This document shows, piece by piece, positions 17,080 through 23,922 of a DNA stretch of 64,000 bases. The DNA comes from CAZSAL01 sp964604825. GTDB taxonomy: Bacteria; Elusimicrobiota; Elusimicrobia; 2-01-FULL-59-12. Where the stretch lies: the NCBI GenBank assembly GCA_964604825.1, contig CAZSAL010000005.1, positions 21,749 to 85,748 of the forward strand, read 5' to 3'. Within the stretch, counting starts at the first letter, position 1; each line of letters opens with the position of its first letter. A model generated the notes under the pieces. It was given only the letters and a program-made list of their open reading frames with translations, was not told where the DNA came from and ran no database searches. The position numbers and the translations under genes are program-made.

Positions 17080-18638
17080 TCGCGTTGCTGCAGCTTTAGC
17101 TTCAGTTGTTCAAGATGCCTGCTTGTTTCAGAATCTTCCGGATGTTTCCTGTGCAGCGCTTCCAGGTAATCGATCGCCTGAATTTTCTGTCCGATCTGCC
17201 AGATAGCCTGAGCGATCGCGTTGGAATTGTGAAGATCATCGGGATAAGCGCGGTGCACGTCGAGGAAATACCCCAGCGCTTCTTCTGGTTTGTTTTGGTT
17301 TAAAAGAACCGCGCCCAGGTTGTATTTGATCGGATTCGACGTAGTAAAGCGCAGCGCCCAGCGGTACATTTTCTCGTCGGTGTTGCGCAGCTCGACGTTA
17401 AGCCGGACGAGAAGCGCCAGATTGATAATAACCGTCATGCATAGGATAACTGCAGTTGCGCGCCGCCATTCCCTGCCTGTGTTCCAGAGGCGTGCGATGA
17501 TCTTCGCAAAAACCCATCCGGCCGGTATTACGGCGGGATAAGCCCAGTGGTCGAGCATGAAATTCCCCGCGATCATGACCGGTGTTTTCGGCAGGAAGGT
17601 GACGACGAACCAGCCCAGGCAGAAAAGGCCGAAACGCGAACCTGCCAGCCACAGAGCCAGTTTCAGGGCGATCCAGGCGCTGAGATACAGGAACCAGTAG
17701 TGGCTCAAGTGCGGCATCAGCCGGTGCGAGTGCAGGTTCCAGGGCGCGAAAATGAGTCCCGCGTATTCCCAGAGAACTTTGGGAAACGCTTTGAAATAGA
17801 ACAGGGGAATCCAGGAATGCGGCACGGAAAACGGGATCGGCCCCATGACGTGCCTGCGCCAGAGGAGATAAGGAAAAACCATCGAAGAAAAGCCCAGAAC
17901 TTTGAAGACGTCGCCCAGGAAATCCGTTATCCGGGGTCCATCCATTGAAGCCTTTATTGATGGGTCCCGGCTTACGACCTGCCGGGACGACGGCACAGTT
18001 CTGCGCTTGTAGAACGCCAGCGCGGCAAGGAAGGGCGTAGCTACTGCGCTTTCCTTGGACAAAAGAGCCAGGATGAAGGAGATCGTTGACGCGGCTAATG
18101 GCCATGCGCCCCGTTGCAGCAGAAAAAGAATCGCGGCCAGGGAGAAGAAAAGCGCCATCAGTTCGGCGCGCCCGGCGATAATCATCATTTGTTCCACCCC
18201 TATGGGATGCACCGCAAAAAAAACTCCGGCAATAAGCGCTTCGATGGGCAGCGCGCCCAGGGCTATGAGCAGTTCTCCCGCCAGAAGGCTGTTGCCTATA
18301 TGGAAAAGCAGGTTGGTCAGGTGATAACCGAAGGGGCGGAGTTTCCATAAGGTGTAATCAACGCGGTTTGCGATCGTCTGCATGGGCCGGTAATAGCGGT
18401 CGCCGTGCCCGTCGAAAACGTCGGCATGGAAATCATGCCTGAGATTATCGCTGGACCAGGCATGCAGGCGCTGGTTCTGCTCGATCATGACATGATCGTC
18501 CCAGAGAAATCCCATTTTCAGGGTCGGGTAGTAGGCGGTCAGCGCCAGAACGGCGATGATCAGGCGGCGCCGCCAGGCTGTGAAAAAGACGTCGTCCCGG
18601 CAGGTTGTAAGCCGGGACCCATCAGCAAGTTTGTTCAT
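17076..18638 (-). CDS. PMT/TMTC-like membrane glycosyltransferase, paralogue with repeat insertion
   Basis: A 520-residue paralogue of the gene downstream: GFLWDDHVMIEQNQRL, LRPFGYHLTNLLFHIGNSLL, AGRAELMALFF, and a longer TPR-like C-terminus (KPEEALGYFLDVHRAYPDD...). Residues 1-17 or so are encoded by repeat D3, so the true start may be internal. A second family D repeat (D2) adds about 20 residues in a loop after LAFYKRR, in frame. The tail overlaps nothing else; the start overlaps the end of lplA by 17 bases inside D3. Confidence 0.75.
   Translation of the reverse strand: MNKLADGSRLTTCRDDVFFTAWRRRLIIAVLALTAYYPTLKMGFLWDDHVMIEQNQRLHAWSSDNLRHDFHADVFDGHGDRYYRPMQTIANRVDYTLWKLRPFGYHLTNLLFHIGNSLLAGELLIALGALPIEALIAGVFFAVHPIGVEQMMIIAGRAELMALFFSLAAILFLLQRGAWPLAASTISFILALLSKESAVATPFLAALAFYKRRTVPSSRQVVSRDPSIKASMDGPRITDFLGDVFKVLGFSSMVFPYLLWRRHVMGPIPFSVPHSWIPLFYFKAFPKVLWEYAGLIFAPWNLHSHRLMPHLSHYWFLYLSAWIALKLALWLAGSRFGLFCLGWFVVTFLPKTPVMIAGNFMLDHWAYPAVIPAGWVFAKIIARLWNTGREWRRATAVILCMTVIINLALLVRLNVELRNTDEKMYRWALRFTTSNPIKYNLGAVLLNQNKPEEALGYFLDVHRAYPDDLHNSNAIAQAIWQIGQKIQAIDYLEALHRKHPEDSETSRHLEQLKLKLQQRE
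17932..17992. repeat. Palindromic repeat, family D (D2), inside glycosyltransferase
   Basis: TGATGGGTCCCGGCTTACGA...CTGCCGGGACGACG hairpin, read in frame on the minus strand. Confidence 0.85.
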
Positions 18639-18689
18639 GCAAGATTATTAGATGTAGGCCCCGGCCTGAGACTTGCCGGGGCGACGACT
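18590..18689. repeat. Palindromic repeat, family D (D3), at lplA/glycosyltransferase junction
   Basis: Two hairpins: GTCGTCCCGGCAGG...GCCGGGACCCATC and AGGCCCCGGCC...GCCGGGGCGACGAC. It encodes the C-terminal end of lplA and the N-terminal end of the glycosyltransferase in different frames. Confidence 0.85.
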
Positions 18690-19293
18690 CAGTTAAAACT
18701 TGTTCGAAAGCCGTATGCAGAAGCGGTTCCACAACGTCAGGCGGGAATCCCTGGACGGAGCCCTGATAGAGCGAGGCGGCGCGCTCATGCCGCAACGCAC
18801 CGCCGAGGATTTTGGTTTTGTTCAGGATCAGATCAAAAACAACGGGCGCGGTAAAGCATTCCCGGGTTTCAAATGCTTCCGCTGCCGGGGCGCAGTCGCG
18901 GCAAGTAGCCATTGACGTTCCGGGAGCCAGCGGCTTCAAGGCGTTCAGAACTATATCGTGAATCCAGCGGTATTGATCGCGGAACCGGGAAGGTACAGGA
19001 GGCTCTCCGCGCCGCCAGACGAGAGAAAAGCACAGGTCGTTATCGTGGAGTACCATACCGCCGCCTGTAGGACGGCGCACAGCAGGCCAGCCGGAAGGAA
19101 TTTTTGAAGACAGATAGTCCAGAGTCTGCAGCCGGCCATAACTGGCTGTAGGTTCCTTGAACCGGAAGAAGCGGAGCGTTGGCTGCTGTTGATTGTCTCC
19201 GACGCGGCGGAGCGTTTCGCAGTCGAAAGCCATGTTGTCCGCGCCGCTCATGGGGGGAGTCGAAAGGATGCGCCAGCGATTTTTGGCTGTCAT
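18622..19293 (-). CDS. lplA: Lipoate-protein ligase A family protein
   Basis: A 223-residue BPL/LPL-domain protein: FFRFKEPTASYG, AVRRPTGGGMVLHDNDLCFSLVW (the RRxTGGG lipoyl-AMP motif), and the lysine strand NKTKILGGALRHE. It attaches lipoate or octanoate to GcvH, fitting its place just after gcvPB. The chosen start (19293) is the ATGAC at the edge of repeat C2; a longer reading from 19374 would translate the repeat. The last residues come from repeat D3, so both termini appear to be set by repeats. A second possible internal start is MSGADNMAFD. Confidence 0.85.
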   Translation of the reverse strand: MTAKNRWRILSTPPMSGADNMAFDCETLRRVGDNQQQPTLRFFRFKEPTASYGRLQTLDYLSSKIPSGWPAVRRPTGGGMVLHDNDLCFSLVWRRGEPPVPSRFRDQYRWIHDIVLNALKPLAPGTSMATCRDCAPAAEAFETRECFTAPVVFDLILNKTKILGGALRHERAASLYQGSVQGFPPDVVEPLLHTAFEQVLTESSPRQVSGRGLHLIILHEQTC

Positions 19294-19427
19294 TGCGAGC
19301 GAAGTCGCCGTGTTGTATCGGCGACTGAGCGCGGCAATCTCAGGTGTTGCTGAAATTACATCTGAGATTGCCACGTCGGCCTTTTCCCTTATGAAGGCGA
19401 TGGAAGGCCTCCTCGCAATGACACCGA
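19288..19427. repeat. Palindromic repeat, family C (C2), between gcvPB and lplA
   Basis: GTCATTGCGAGCGAAGTCGC at one end and GGCCTCCTCGCAATGACACC at the other, with internal GGCAATCTCAG / CTGAGATTGCC-type arms. It supplies the stop codon of gcvPB and the start codon of lplA on the minus strand. Confidence 0.88.
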
Positions 19428-20879
19428 GTTAGAAGTTTCTTTTCGCCAGCGCAAAACCGGTTCGCGCGCGGCCTTAACTTCGTCGAGCCTGCGGACGGGA
19501 GTGCTGTGCGGAGCGCTTTTTAATTTTTCCGGTTCCCGTTCCGCCTCGTCTGCGATGGCATGCATCGCCTCGATGAACTCGTCGAGGGTCTGCTTGGATT
19601 CGGTTTCGGTGGGCTCGATCATCATCGCCTCTTCCACGATGAGGGGGAAATAGATCGTCGGCGGGTGAAAACCGTAATCGAGCAGGCGTTTGGCGATATC
19701 CAGCGTGTGGATTCCTTTTTGTTTTTGCTTCGCGGAAGTGAATACGCATTCGTGCATGCAGGTCTCGTCGATGGCGACCTGGTAGCGGTCGCGCAGCTTC
19801 ACCCGCAGGTAATTGGCGTTCAGAATGGCCGTCTCCGCGGCTTTGCGAATGCCCTCTTTGCCGAGGCAGCGGATGTAAGTGTAAGCCCGCAGCACGACAA
19901 GAGCGTTCGCCGAGAAAGCGCGCATCCTGCCTATGGAAAGCGGCGCGGAGTCGTCCATGGCATAGCCCTGGCCGGTTTTGCGCACGCGCGGCACGGGCAG
20001 AAAAGGCGTCAACGCCTGGGAAACTCCGACCGGGCCGGAACCAGGTCCGCCCCCGCCGTGCGGAGTGGCGAAGGTCTTGTGCAGGTTGAGATGCATGATG
20101 TCAAAACCAATATCCCCCGGGCGGACAAGTCCCATGAGCGCGTTCATGTTCGCGCCGTCGAGATAGAGCAGCGCCCCCGCGTCATGCACCATTCGGGCGA
20201 TTTCTTTCACCTGCGTCTCAAAAAGCCCGAGCGTATTTGGATTGGTGAGCATGAAAACGGCGACGTCTTTGTTCAGTGCGGCTTTAAGCGACTGAAGATC
20301 GATCCGGCCTTTTGCGCCGGACTTGATGGAAACCACCTTGTATCCGGCGATCATGGCGGAGGCGGGGTTTGTCCCGTGCGCCGAATCCGGAATGATCACG
20401 GTTTTCCGCGTCTCGCCCTTGTACTTGTGATAGGCGCTTGCGATCAGAAGCCCGGTAAGTTCGCCGTGCGCTCCGGCGGAAGGCTGCAAAGTGAATTCCG
20501 CCATGCCGCAGATTTCCGAGAGAATGCGTTCGGTTTCATAGAAGACCTGCAGAAAACCCTGCGCCGTGGAATCAGGCTGCAGCGGATGGAGCGCCTTGAA
20601 CCCGGTGAAGTTCGCCACCAGCTCGCAGACTTTCGGGTTGTACTTCATCGTGCATGACCCCAACGGATAAAACTGAGTGTCGATGTTGAAGTTCATCTGA
20701 GAAAGCCGCGTGAAATGACGGATCACGTCCAGTTCGCTCAGCTCCGGCAGGTCGGCTGCGGTTTTCCGCAGCGCCTCTTTGGGCAGAATATCCGCCGGAT
20801 TGATAGACGGAACGTCGAGCGGGGGGAAAGTGTAGCCGCGCCGTCCCGCGCGCGTTTTTTCAATCAGAATTTGTTCCAT
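19389..20879 (-). CDS. gcvPB: Glycine dehydrogenase (decarboxylating) subunit 2
   Basis: The P-protein C-terminal half of the glycine cleavage system: binds PLP and decarboxylates glycine onto GcvH lipoamide. Visible motifs: FYPLGSCTMKYNP, TLQPSAGAHGELTGL, PDSAHGTNPASA, and LNLHKTFATPHGGGGPGSG with the PLP Lys. The start at the second of two ATGs gives a 6-base spacing from AGGAG. The last dozen residues (SVSLRGGLPSPS) are encoded by repeat C2. The gene normally follows gcvPA directly; here about 3 kb of other genes lie between them. Confidence 0.95.
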   Translation of the reverse strand: MEQILIEKTRAGRRGYTFPPLDVPSINPADILPKEALRKTAADLPELSELDVIRHFTRLSQMNFNIDTQFYPLGSCTMKYNPKVCELVANFTGFKALHPLQPDSTAQGFLQVFYETERILSEICGMAEFTLQPSAGAHGELTGLLIASAYHKYKGETRKTVIIPDSAHGTNPASAMIAGYKVVSIKSGAKGRIDLQSLKAALNKDVAVFMLTNPNTLGLFETQVKEIARMVHDAGALLYLDGANMNALMGLVRPGDIGFDIMHLNLHKTFATPHGGGGPGSGPVGVSQALTPFLPVPRVRKTGQGYAMDDSAPLSIGRMRAFSANALVVLRAYTYIRCLGKEGIRKAAETAILNANYLRVKLRDRYQVAIDETCMHECVFTSAKQKQKGIHTLDIAKRLLDYGFHPPTIYFPLIVEEAMMIEPTETESKQTLDEFIEAMHAIADEAEREPEKLKSAPHSTPVRRLDEVKAAREPVLRWRKETSNSVSLRGGLPSPS

Positions 20880-20893
20880 CATAAACTCCTTAA

Positions 20894-20938
20894 TTCGAGA
20901 CCCTCTCTCCATTGCGGGAGAGGGGAGGGTGAGGGAAA
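20894..20938. repeat. Palindromic repeat, family A (A2)
   Basis: GAGACCCTCTCTCCATTGCG...GGGAGAGGGGAGGGTGAGGG hairpin just upstream of gcvPB, at one boundary of the gcvPA-gcvPB interruption. Confidence 0.75.
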
Positions 20939-21022
20939 AATGAGTGTCATGGATAATTTCTCCCCTGCCTCGGTGGCCTGATTCTTCTTGGTTTTCCGTT
21001 CATGCCGTGATATCCTTTAATC

Positions 21023-21112
21023 ATGGTTAAAGAATCACTTCTCAAAACAAATCCCTTTCATCGGGGTATAACAGCGCCTGTCAGTAGTAACGGTCATTTC
21101 GTTCCCCTGTGA
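21023..21112 (+). pseudogene. Short ORF remnant
   Basis: ATG at 21023 opens a reading frame starting MVKESLLKTNPFHRG that stops after about 29 residues. The first dozen residues resemble the beginning of a longer small protein; the rest does not look coding. I treat it as a truncated remnant, with low confidence. Confidence 0.25.
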
Positions 21113-22197
21113 TACAGTTCAATTCTCTTCCGTTCTTCCAAAAGTTCATCCTGCAATTCTTTTTCAGAGGGGAGATAGAGTTTATACTTTGAGGCGAAGA
21201 TTTGTTTGTTTTCTTTGGAAAGGGTATAGCGCACAACCGCGTCTTTTTTGTCTTCACATAGAATGAGGCCCACGGTGGGATTATCATCCTTCTGCTTCAT
21301 GTCCCGGTCATAGTAGTTGACATACATCTGCATCTGGCCGATATCCTGATGGGCAAGCTTTCCAATTTTGAGATCAATCAGGACGTAGCACTTGAGAAGT
21401 GTGTTATAGAAAACAAGATCGATATAGAAATGGTCTCCATCAAGCGTAATGCGCTTTTGCCGCGCGACGAAAGTAAAGCCTTTTCCTAGTTCCAGTAGAA
21501 ATCGAGAGAGATTATCACATAAGGCTTGTTCCAGAGAGTTTTCGTAAAGTCTGGAGGTTGGAGAAAGACCTGTGAACTCCAAAATATACGGATCTTTTAT
21601 CATGTCTTCATAGGTTTGGATTTCCTGGCCTTTCTGCGCGAGTCGCTTTAATCCCTTCTTGTCTTTGCTCAAGGCCAATCGTTCAAAAAGAAAACTACCT
21701 TTTTGCCGCTCCAGCTCTCGTGCCGACCAGCGGTTTTTGGCGCATTCGATTTCGTAGAAAGCTCTGGCGTTTCTATCCTTGACCCGCATCAGTATGCGGT
21801 AATGTGTCCAGCTCAATTCTGGACGCAGTGCGTCTAGAATTGGGAAAGTAAGATAGAACTTGCGTATATTCCAAAGGTTGCTGGGATCAAACCCTCTCCC
21901 GAAGTCTGAGGTTAGCCGCAGCGATAATTTTTCAAGAATACTTTTTCCATAGTCCGCACGATTTTTACCTTTTTGTTCCGCCTGCACAATCTCGTGCCCG
22001 ATATGCCAGTAGGTTTGGACCATGATGGTGTTGACGTGCTGAATGGCCCGTGTTCTGGCCTCTTGAAGCAGAGCGGAAACGCGCTTGTAAAGATTGTTGT
22101 CCTGCTTTTCAAGCTTGGAATTCGATCCCTCCGGCTCTTTAACTGCATTAGACCCGGTGGTTGCGTATAGGTTGAGATGGGTGTGCAGCCTGTTCAT
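21094..22197 (-). CDS. DUF1016 PD-(D/E)XK nuclease family protein (YhcG-like)
   Basis: A 367-residue protein of the DUF1016 family: an N-terminal domain (ARTRAIQHVNTIMVQTYWHIGHEIV; LSWTHYRILMRVKD) and a C-terminal nuclease core with FYIDLVFYNTLLKCYVLIDLKIG, matching the D...(E/D)xK pattern. DUF1016 proteins are found among defence islands and mobile regions; their exact role is not settled. It lies within the segment that interrupts gcvPA-gcvPB and next to a ParE-type module. Start is chosen at ATG 22197. Confidence 0.9.
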   Translation of the reverse strand: MNRLHTHLNLYATTGSNAVKEPEGSNSKLEKQDNNLYKRVSALLQEARTRAIQHVNTIMVQTYWHIGHEIVQAEQKGKNRADYGKSILEKLSLRLTSDFGRGFDPSNLWNIRKFYLTFPILDALRPELSWTHYRILMRVKDRNARAFYEIECAKNRWSARELERQKGSFLFERLALSKDKKGLKRLAQKGQEIQTYEDMIKDPYILEFTGLSPTSRLYENSLEQALCDNLSRFLLELGKGFTFVARQKRITLDGDHFYIDLVFYNTLLKCYVLIDLKIGKLAHQDIGQMQMYVNYYDRDMKQKDDNPTVGLILCEDKKDAVVRYTLSKENKQIFASKYKLYLPSEKELQDELLEERKRIELYHRGTK

Positions 22198-22198
22198 T

Positions 22199-22489
22199 TT
22201 AAATTCGGGGAGTCCAGTAAAAGGGTTTCCGGTGTAGATGGGCTACAGCAATCACTATGATAGTTTGTTCTTCAATACCGTAAATCAGACCATAGGGAAA
22301 GCGCCTGATAAGGCAGCGGCGCAAAGTGTGTCCCAAAATTGGATGGGCTTCGGGCCAAGCCATAATCCGGTGCGCGGCCTCATAGATTTCAGCAATTAAT
22401 TCGTAGCCCAACCCAGACATTTGATCTTCGTACCACTGGAAAGCGTCTTCAAGTTCCTGGGCTGCAGGGGAAAGAAACCGAATTTTCAT
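22199..22489 (-). CDS. ParE/RelE-family toxin
   Basis: A 96-residue protein: FLSPAAQELEDAFQWYEDQ, GLGYELIAEIYEA, HTLRRCLIRRFPYGLIYGIEEQTIIVIAVAHLHRKPFYW. This is the ParE/RelE pattern with the conserved RRFPY and AHxxRxP-type end. The start shares one base with the antitoxin stop, so translation is coupled. Whether it attacks gyrase or ribosome-bound mRNA cannot be decided. Confidence 0.88.
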   Translation of the reverse strand: MKIRFLSPAAQELEDAFQWYEDQMSGLGYELIAEIYEAAHRIMAWPEAHPILGHTLRRCLIRRFPYGLIYGIEEQTIIVIAVAHLHRKPFYWTPRI

Positions 22490-22707
22490 TACTTTTTGAA
22501 TTTCTTAATGACTTCTTGGAAAGGGATGGAGCGCATCTTTCCGCTTTTATAGGCTTTCCATCTGCGTTCAGACTCGGCCACCCAGATACGGTCAATGTCA
22601 GAATCTGGTTTATCCAAGTCGGATAACAATACATCAACTAATTTCAATTTATCTGAATCTGGCAATGACCGTGCCTGTTTTTGAATTTTCCCTGCTGCAT
22701 TACGCAT
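22489..22707 (-). CDS. Addiction-module antitoxin component
   Basis: A 72-residue acidic/basic protein, start at ATG 22707 preceded by an ideal AGGAGG at 7 bases; an upstream in-frame start (22737) is less likely. LPDSDKLKLVDVLLSDLDKPDSDIDRIWVAESERRWKAYKSGKM matches the small addiction-module component family, where the pattern xxWxxExxRRxxAxxxG is typical. It pairs with the toxin immediately downstream. Confidence 0.8.
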   Translation of the reverse strand: MRNAAGKIQKQARSLPDSDKLKLVDVLLSDLDKPDSDIDRIWVAESERRWKAYKSGKMRSIPFQEVIKKFKK

Positions 22708-22733
22708 GAAATTTCCTCCTTCGTTAATGTCGA

Positions 22734-22898
22734 TCATAATTTCTTTGCGCGGTCGTGGACCATCCCTTCACTGCGATCCGCCGCTCCAATTCCAGGGGCA
22801 TATTTTTGACGGACGTAGAACTGGTGCATGATATCGTCCCAGCTCGCGGCATCGGGCAGTTTTTCAATCAGCTTTTTTGCTTTTTGTTTAGCGGCCAT
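22734..22898 (-). CDS. Small antitoxin-like protein
   Basis: A 54-residue protein (MAAKQKAKKLIEKLPDAASW...DDIMHQFYVRQK...). The LPDxAxWDDIMxxxYVRQK pattern is common in small antitoxin-like proteins accompanying RelE/ParE or zeta-type toxins. Its start lies just inside the 3' end of a zeta-toxin fragment (22888-23007). It may be the partner of that broken toxin. Confidence is moderate because the C-terminal part is not conserved-looking. Confidence 0.5.
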   Translation of the reverse strand: MAAKQKAKKLIEKLPDAASWDDIMHQFYVRQKYAPGIGAADRSEGMVHDRAKKL

Positions 22899-23007
22899 AC
22901 AATCTCTTTGGATGTCTCTTAATAAAATTATATCCGATGATGGTAACGCCTTTGCCCGCGCCATTGGGATCCGCGATTACGTAGAGGTTAGGATGTTTAG
23001 TTAGCAT
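22888..23007 (-). pseudogene. Zeta-toxin-like P-loop fragment 1
   Basis: On the minus strand ATG at 23007 reads MLTKHPNLYVIADPNGAGKG, then diverges and stops at 22888. LYVIADPNGAGK is the Walker A start of the zeta-toxin/AAA_33 family (normal: YVIAGPNGAGKTT). The remaining 200-plus residues are missing. The frame stops 10 bases into the next small gene. Confidence 0.7.
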
Positions 23008-23484
23008 TTATCTTTTAACCTTCATGTCTGGCCCAGAGATGGCTTCATACACCCGCCTCACCCTCCCCTCTCCCTTAGGGAGAGGGTGGTCGAAGACCCG
23101 GTGAGGCAAGAGGGGCAGGGGGTGAGGCTTCTTTATCTCCTTTAGAATCTGTTCACACACTGCGGCAGTGTTGGATAACACGTCATTATTCCAGAAACGC
23201 AGGACGCGAAAGCCCTGCTCGGCAATATAATGCGTTCGATTCTCATCTTCATCTGTTCTGTCGGCATGCTGGCTGCCGTCGACCTCTACGATTAACCTCT
23301 CGTCAAAACAGCAGAAGTCTGCAAAAAACGGTCCCAGTGGAAACTGACGACGAAATTTGAATCCACACAACCGTCGATCGCGCAACCGCGACCAAAGCTT
23401 CTTCTCGGCGTCGGTTTGTGTCTGTCGCAAACCCCGCGCCGGATGCTTCCTGTTGCCATAGTTTGTCAGCGGGCGCATTTTCAT
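23008..23484 (-). CDS. DUF559 endonuclease-domain protein with repeat-encoded C-terminus
   Basis: A 158-residue protein. Residues 1-110 are a DUF559 (Vsr-like PD-(D/E)XK) domain: ARGLRQTQTDAEKKLWSRLR, GFKFRRQFPLGPFFADFCCFDERLIVEVDGSQH, and RVLRFWNNDVL. The acidic and EVDG positions are intact, so it may be active on DNA. From about residue 118 the sequence (PHPLPLLPHRVFDHPLPKGE...) is the translation of family A repeat A3. The start overlaps the stop of a zeta-toxin fragment by ATGA. Its place in a mobile-looking island suggests a role in element movement, but this is inference. Confidence 0.85.
   Translation of the reverse strand: MKMRPLTNYGNRKHPARGLRQTQTDAEKKLWSRLRDRRLCGFKFRRQFPLGPFFADFCCFDERLIVEVDGSQHADRTDEDENRTHYIAEQGFRVLRFWNNDVLSNTAAVCEQILKEIKKPHPLPLLPHRVFDHPLPKGEGRVRRVYEAISGPDMKVKR
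23052..23129. repeat. Palindromic repeat, family A (A3), at DUF559 3' end
   Basis: CCGCCTCACCCTCCCCTCTC...GGGAGAGGGTGG...CCCGGTGAGGC. Nearly identical over about 78 bases to A5 at 25731-25808. Confidence 0.9.
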
Positions 23485-23567
23485 TCTTCCGACTCGCCCG
23501 TCGTCATGCCCGCGCCGTTAGGGCCCGCGATGACATAGAAATTGGGATGAGGGTGTTTATTGGGCAT
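23481..23567 (-). pseudogene. Zeta-toxin-like P-loop fragment 2
   Basis: From ATG 23567 the minus strand reads MPNKHPHPNFYVIAGPNGAG, then MTTGESEE and a stop at 23481. It is a 28-residue remnant of the same N-terminus as fragment 1, with the Walker A Lys replaced by Met, fused directly to the DUF559 start. Confidence 0.7.
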
Positions 23568-23922
23568 TATTATTTTTGTCCCTGAAGGAGCGTTTCGCTT
23601 AACTTCATGCAATACCCAATTGTTTTAAAGTAAACACTCATTGTTGTTTAAGGTGTTGTTTCCGTTCGTGGTCTGTTACCATTTTTCTACGCTTGGAGCC
23701 GTTCGCGCTCTTTTGCCAGCAGGGCTTCGGCCTGGGCCCAATGCGTTTTTTACTTTATCGTCCTATGTGAAAAGACAAACCAGTTTGTCTTTTAAATGGC
23801 CTATATTGCTTTTTTTAGGAAATTACAACTCGAGTTGTAATTTAAATGACCTGTATTGCTTATTTTGTCCGCTCGAGCGGACTTTTTACCCCTCATACCC
23901 GCCAGCAAGGGGCGAGGGGGAA
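23568..23922. other. Gene-free stretch with three palindromes
   Basis: No convincing gene. A short minus-strand frame near 23694-23745 ending AQAEALLAKERERLQA looks like the tail of a lost coiled-coil-type gene. Three perfect palindromes with conserved spacers follow (23770-23882), then a short family A-like hairpin (CCCCTCATACC...GGGCGAGGGGG, 23891-23921) abutting the end of gcvPA. Confidence 0.6.
23770..23882. repeat. Three different palindromes with a shared spacer
   Basis: Stem 1 (23770-23793) has 11-base arms AAAAGACAAAC; stem 2 (23820-23843) has 11-base arms AAATTACAACT; stem 3 (23867-23882) has 7-base arms GTCCGCT. Each stem has a 2-base loop. Stems 1 and 2 are each followed by AAATGRCCTRTATTGCTT. 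The function is unknown; operator or recombination sites are possible. Confidence 0.8.

Noticed and set aside
19560..20657. Plus-strand frame of 365 codons over gcvPB
   Set aside because: Antisense shadow; gcvPB motifs on the minus strand are complete.
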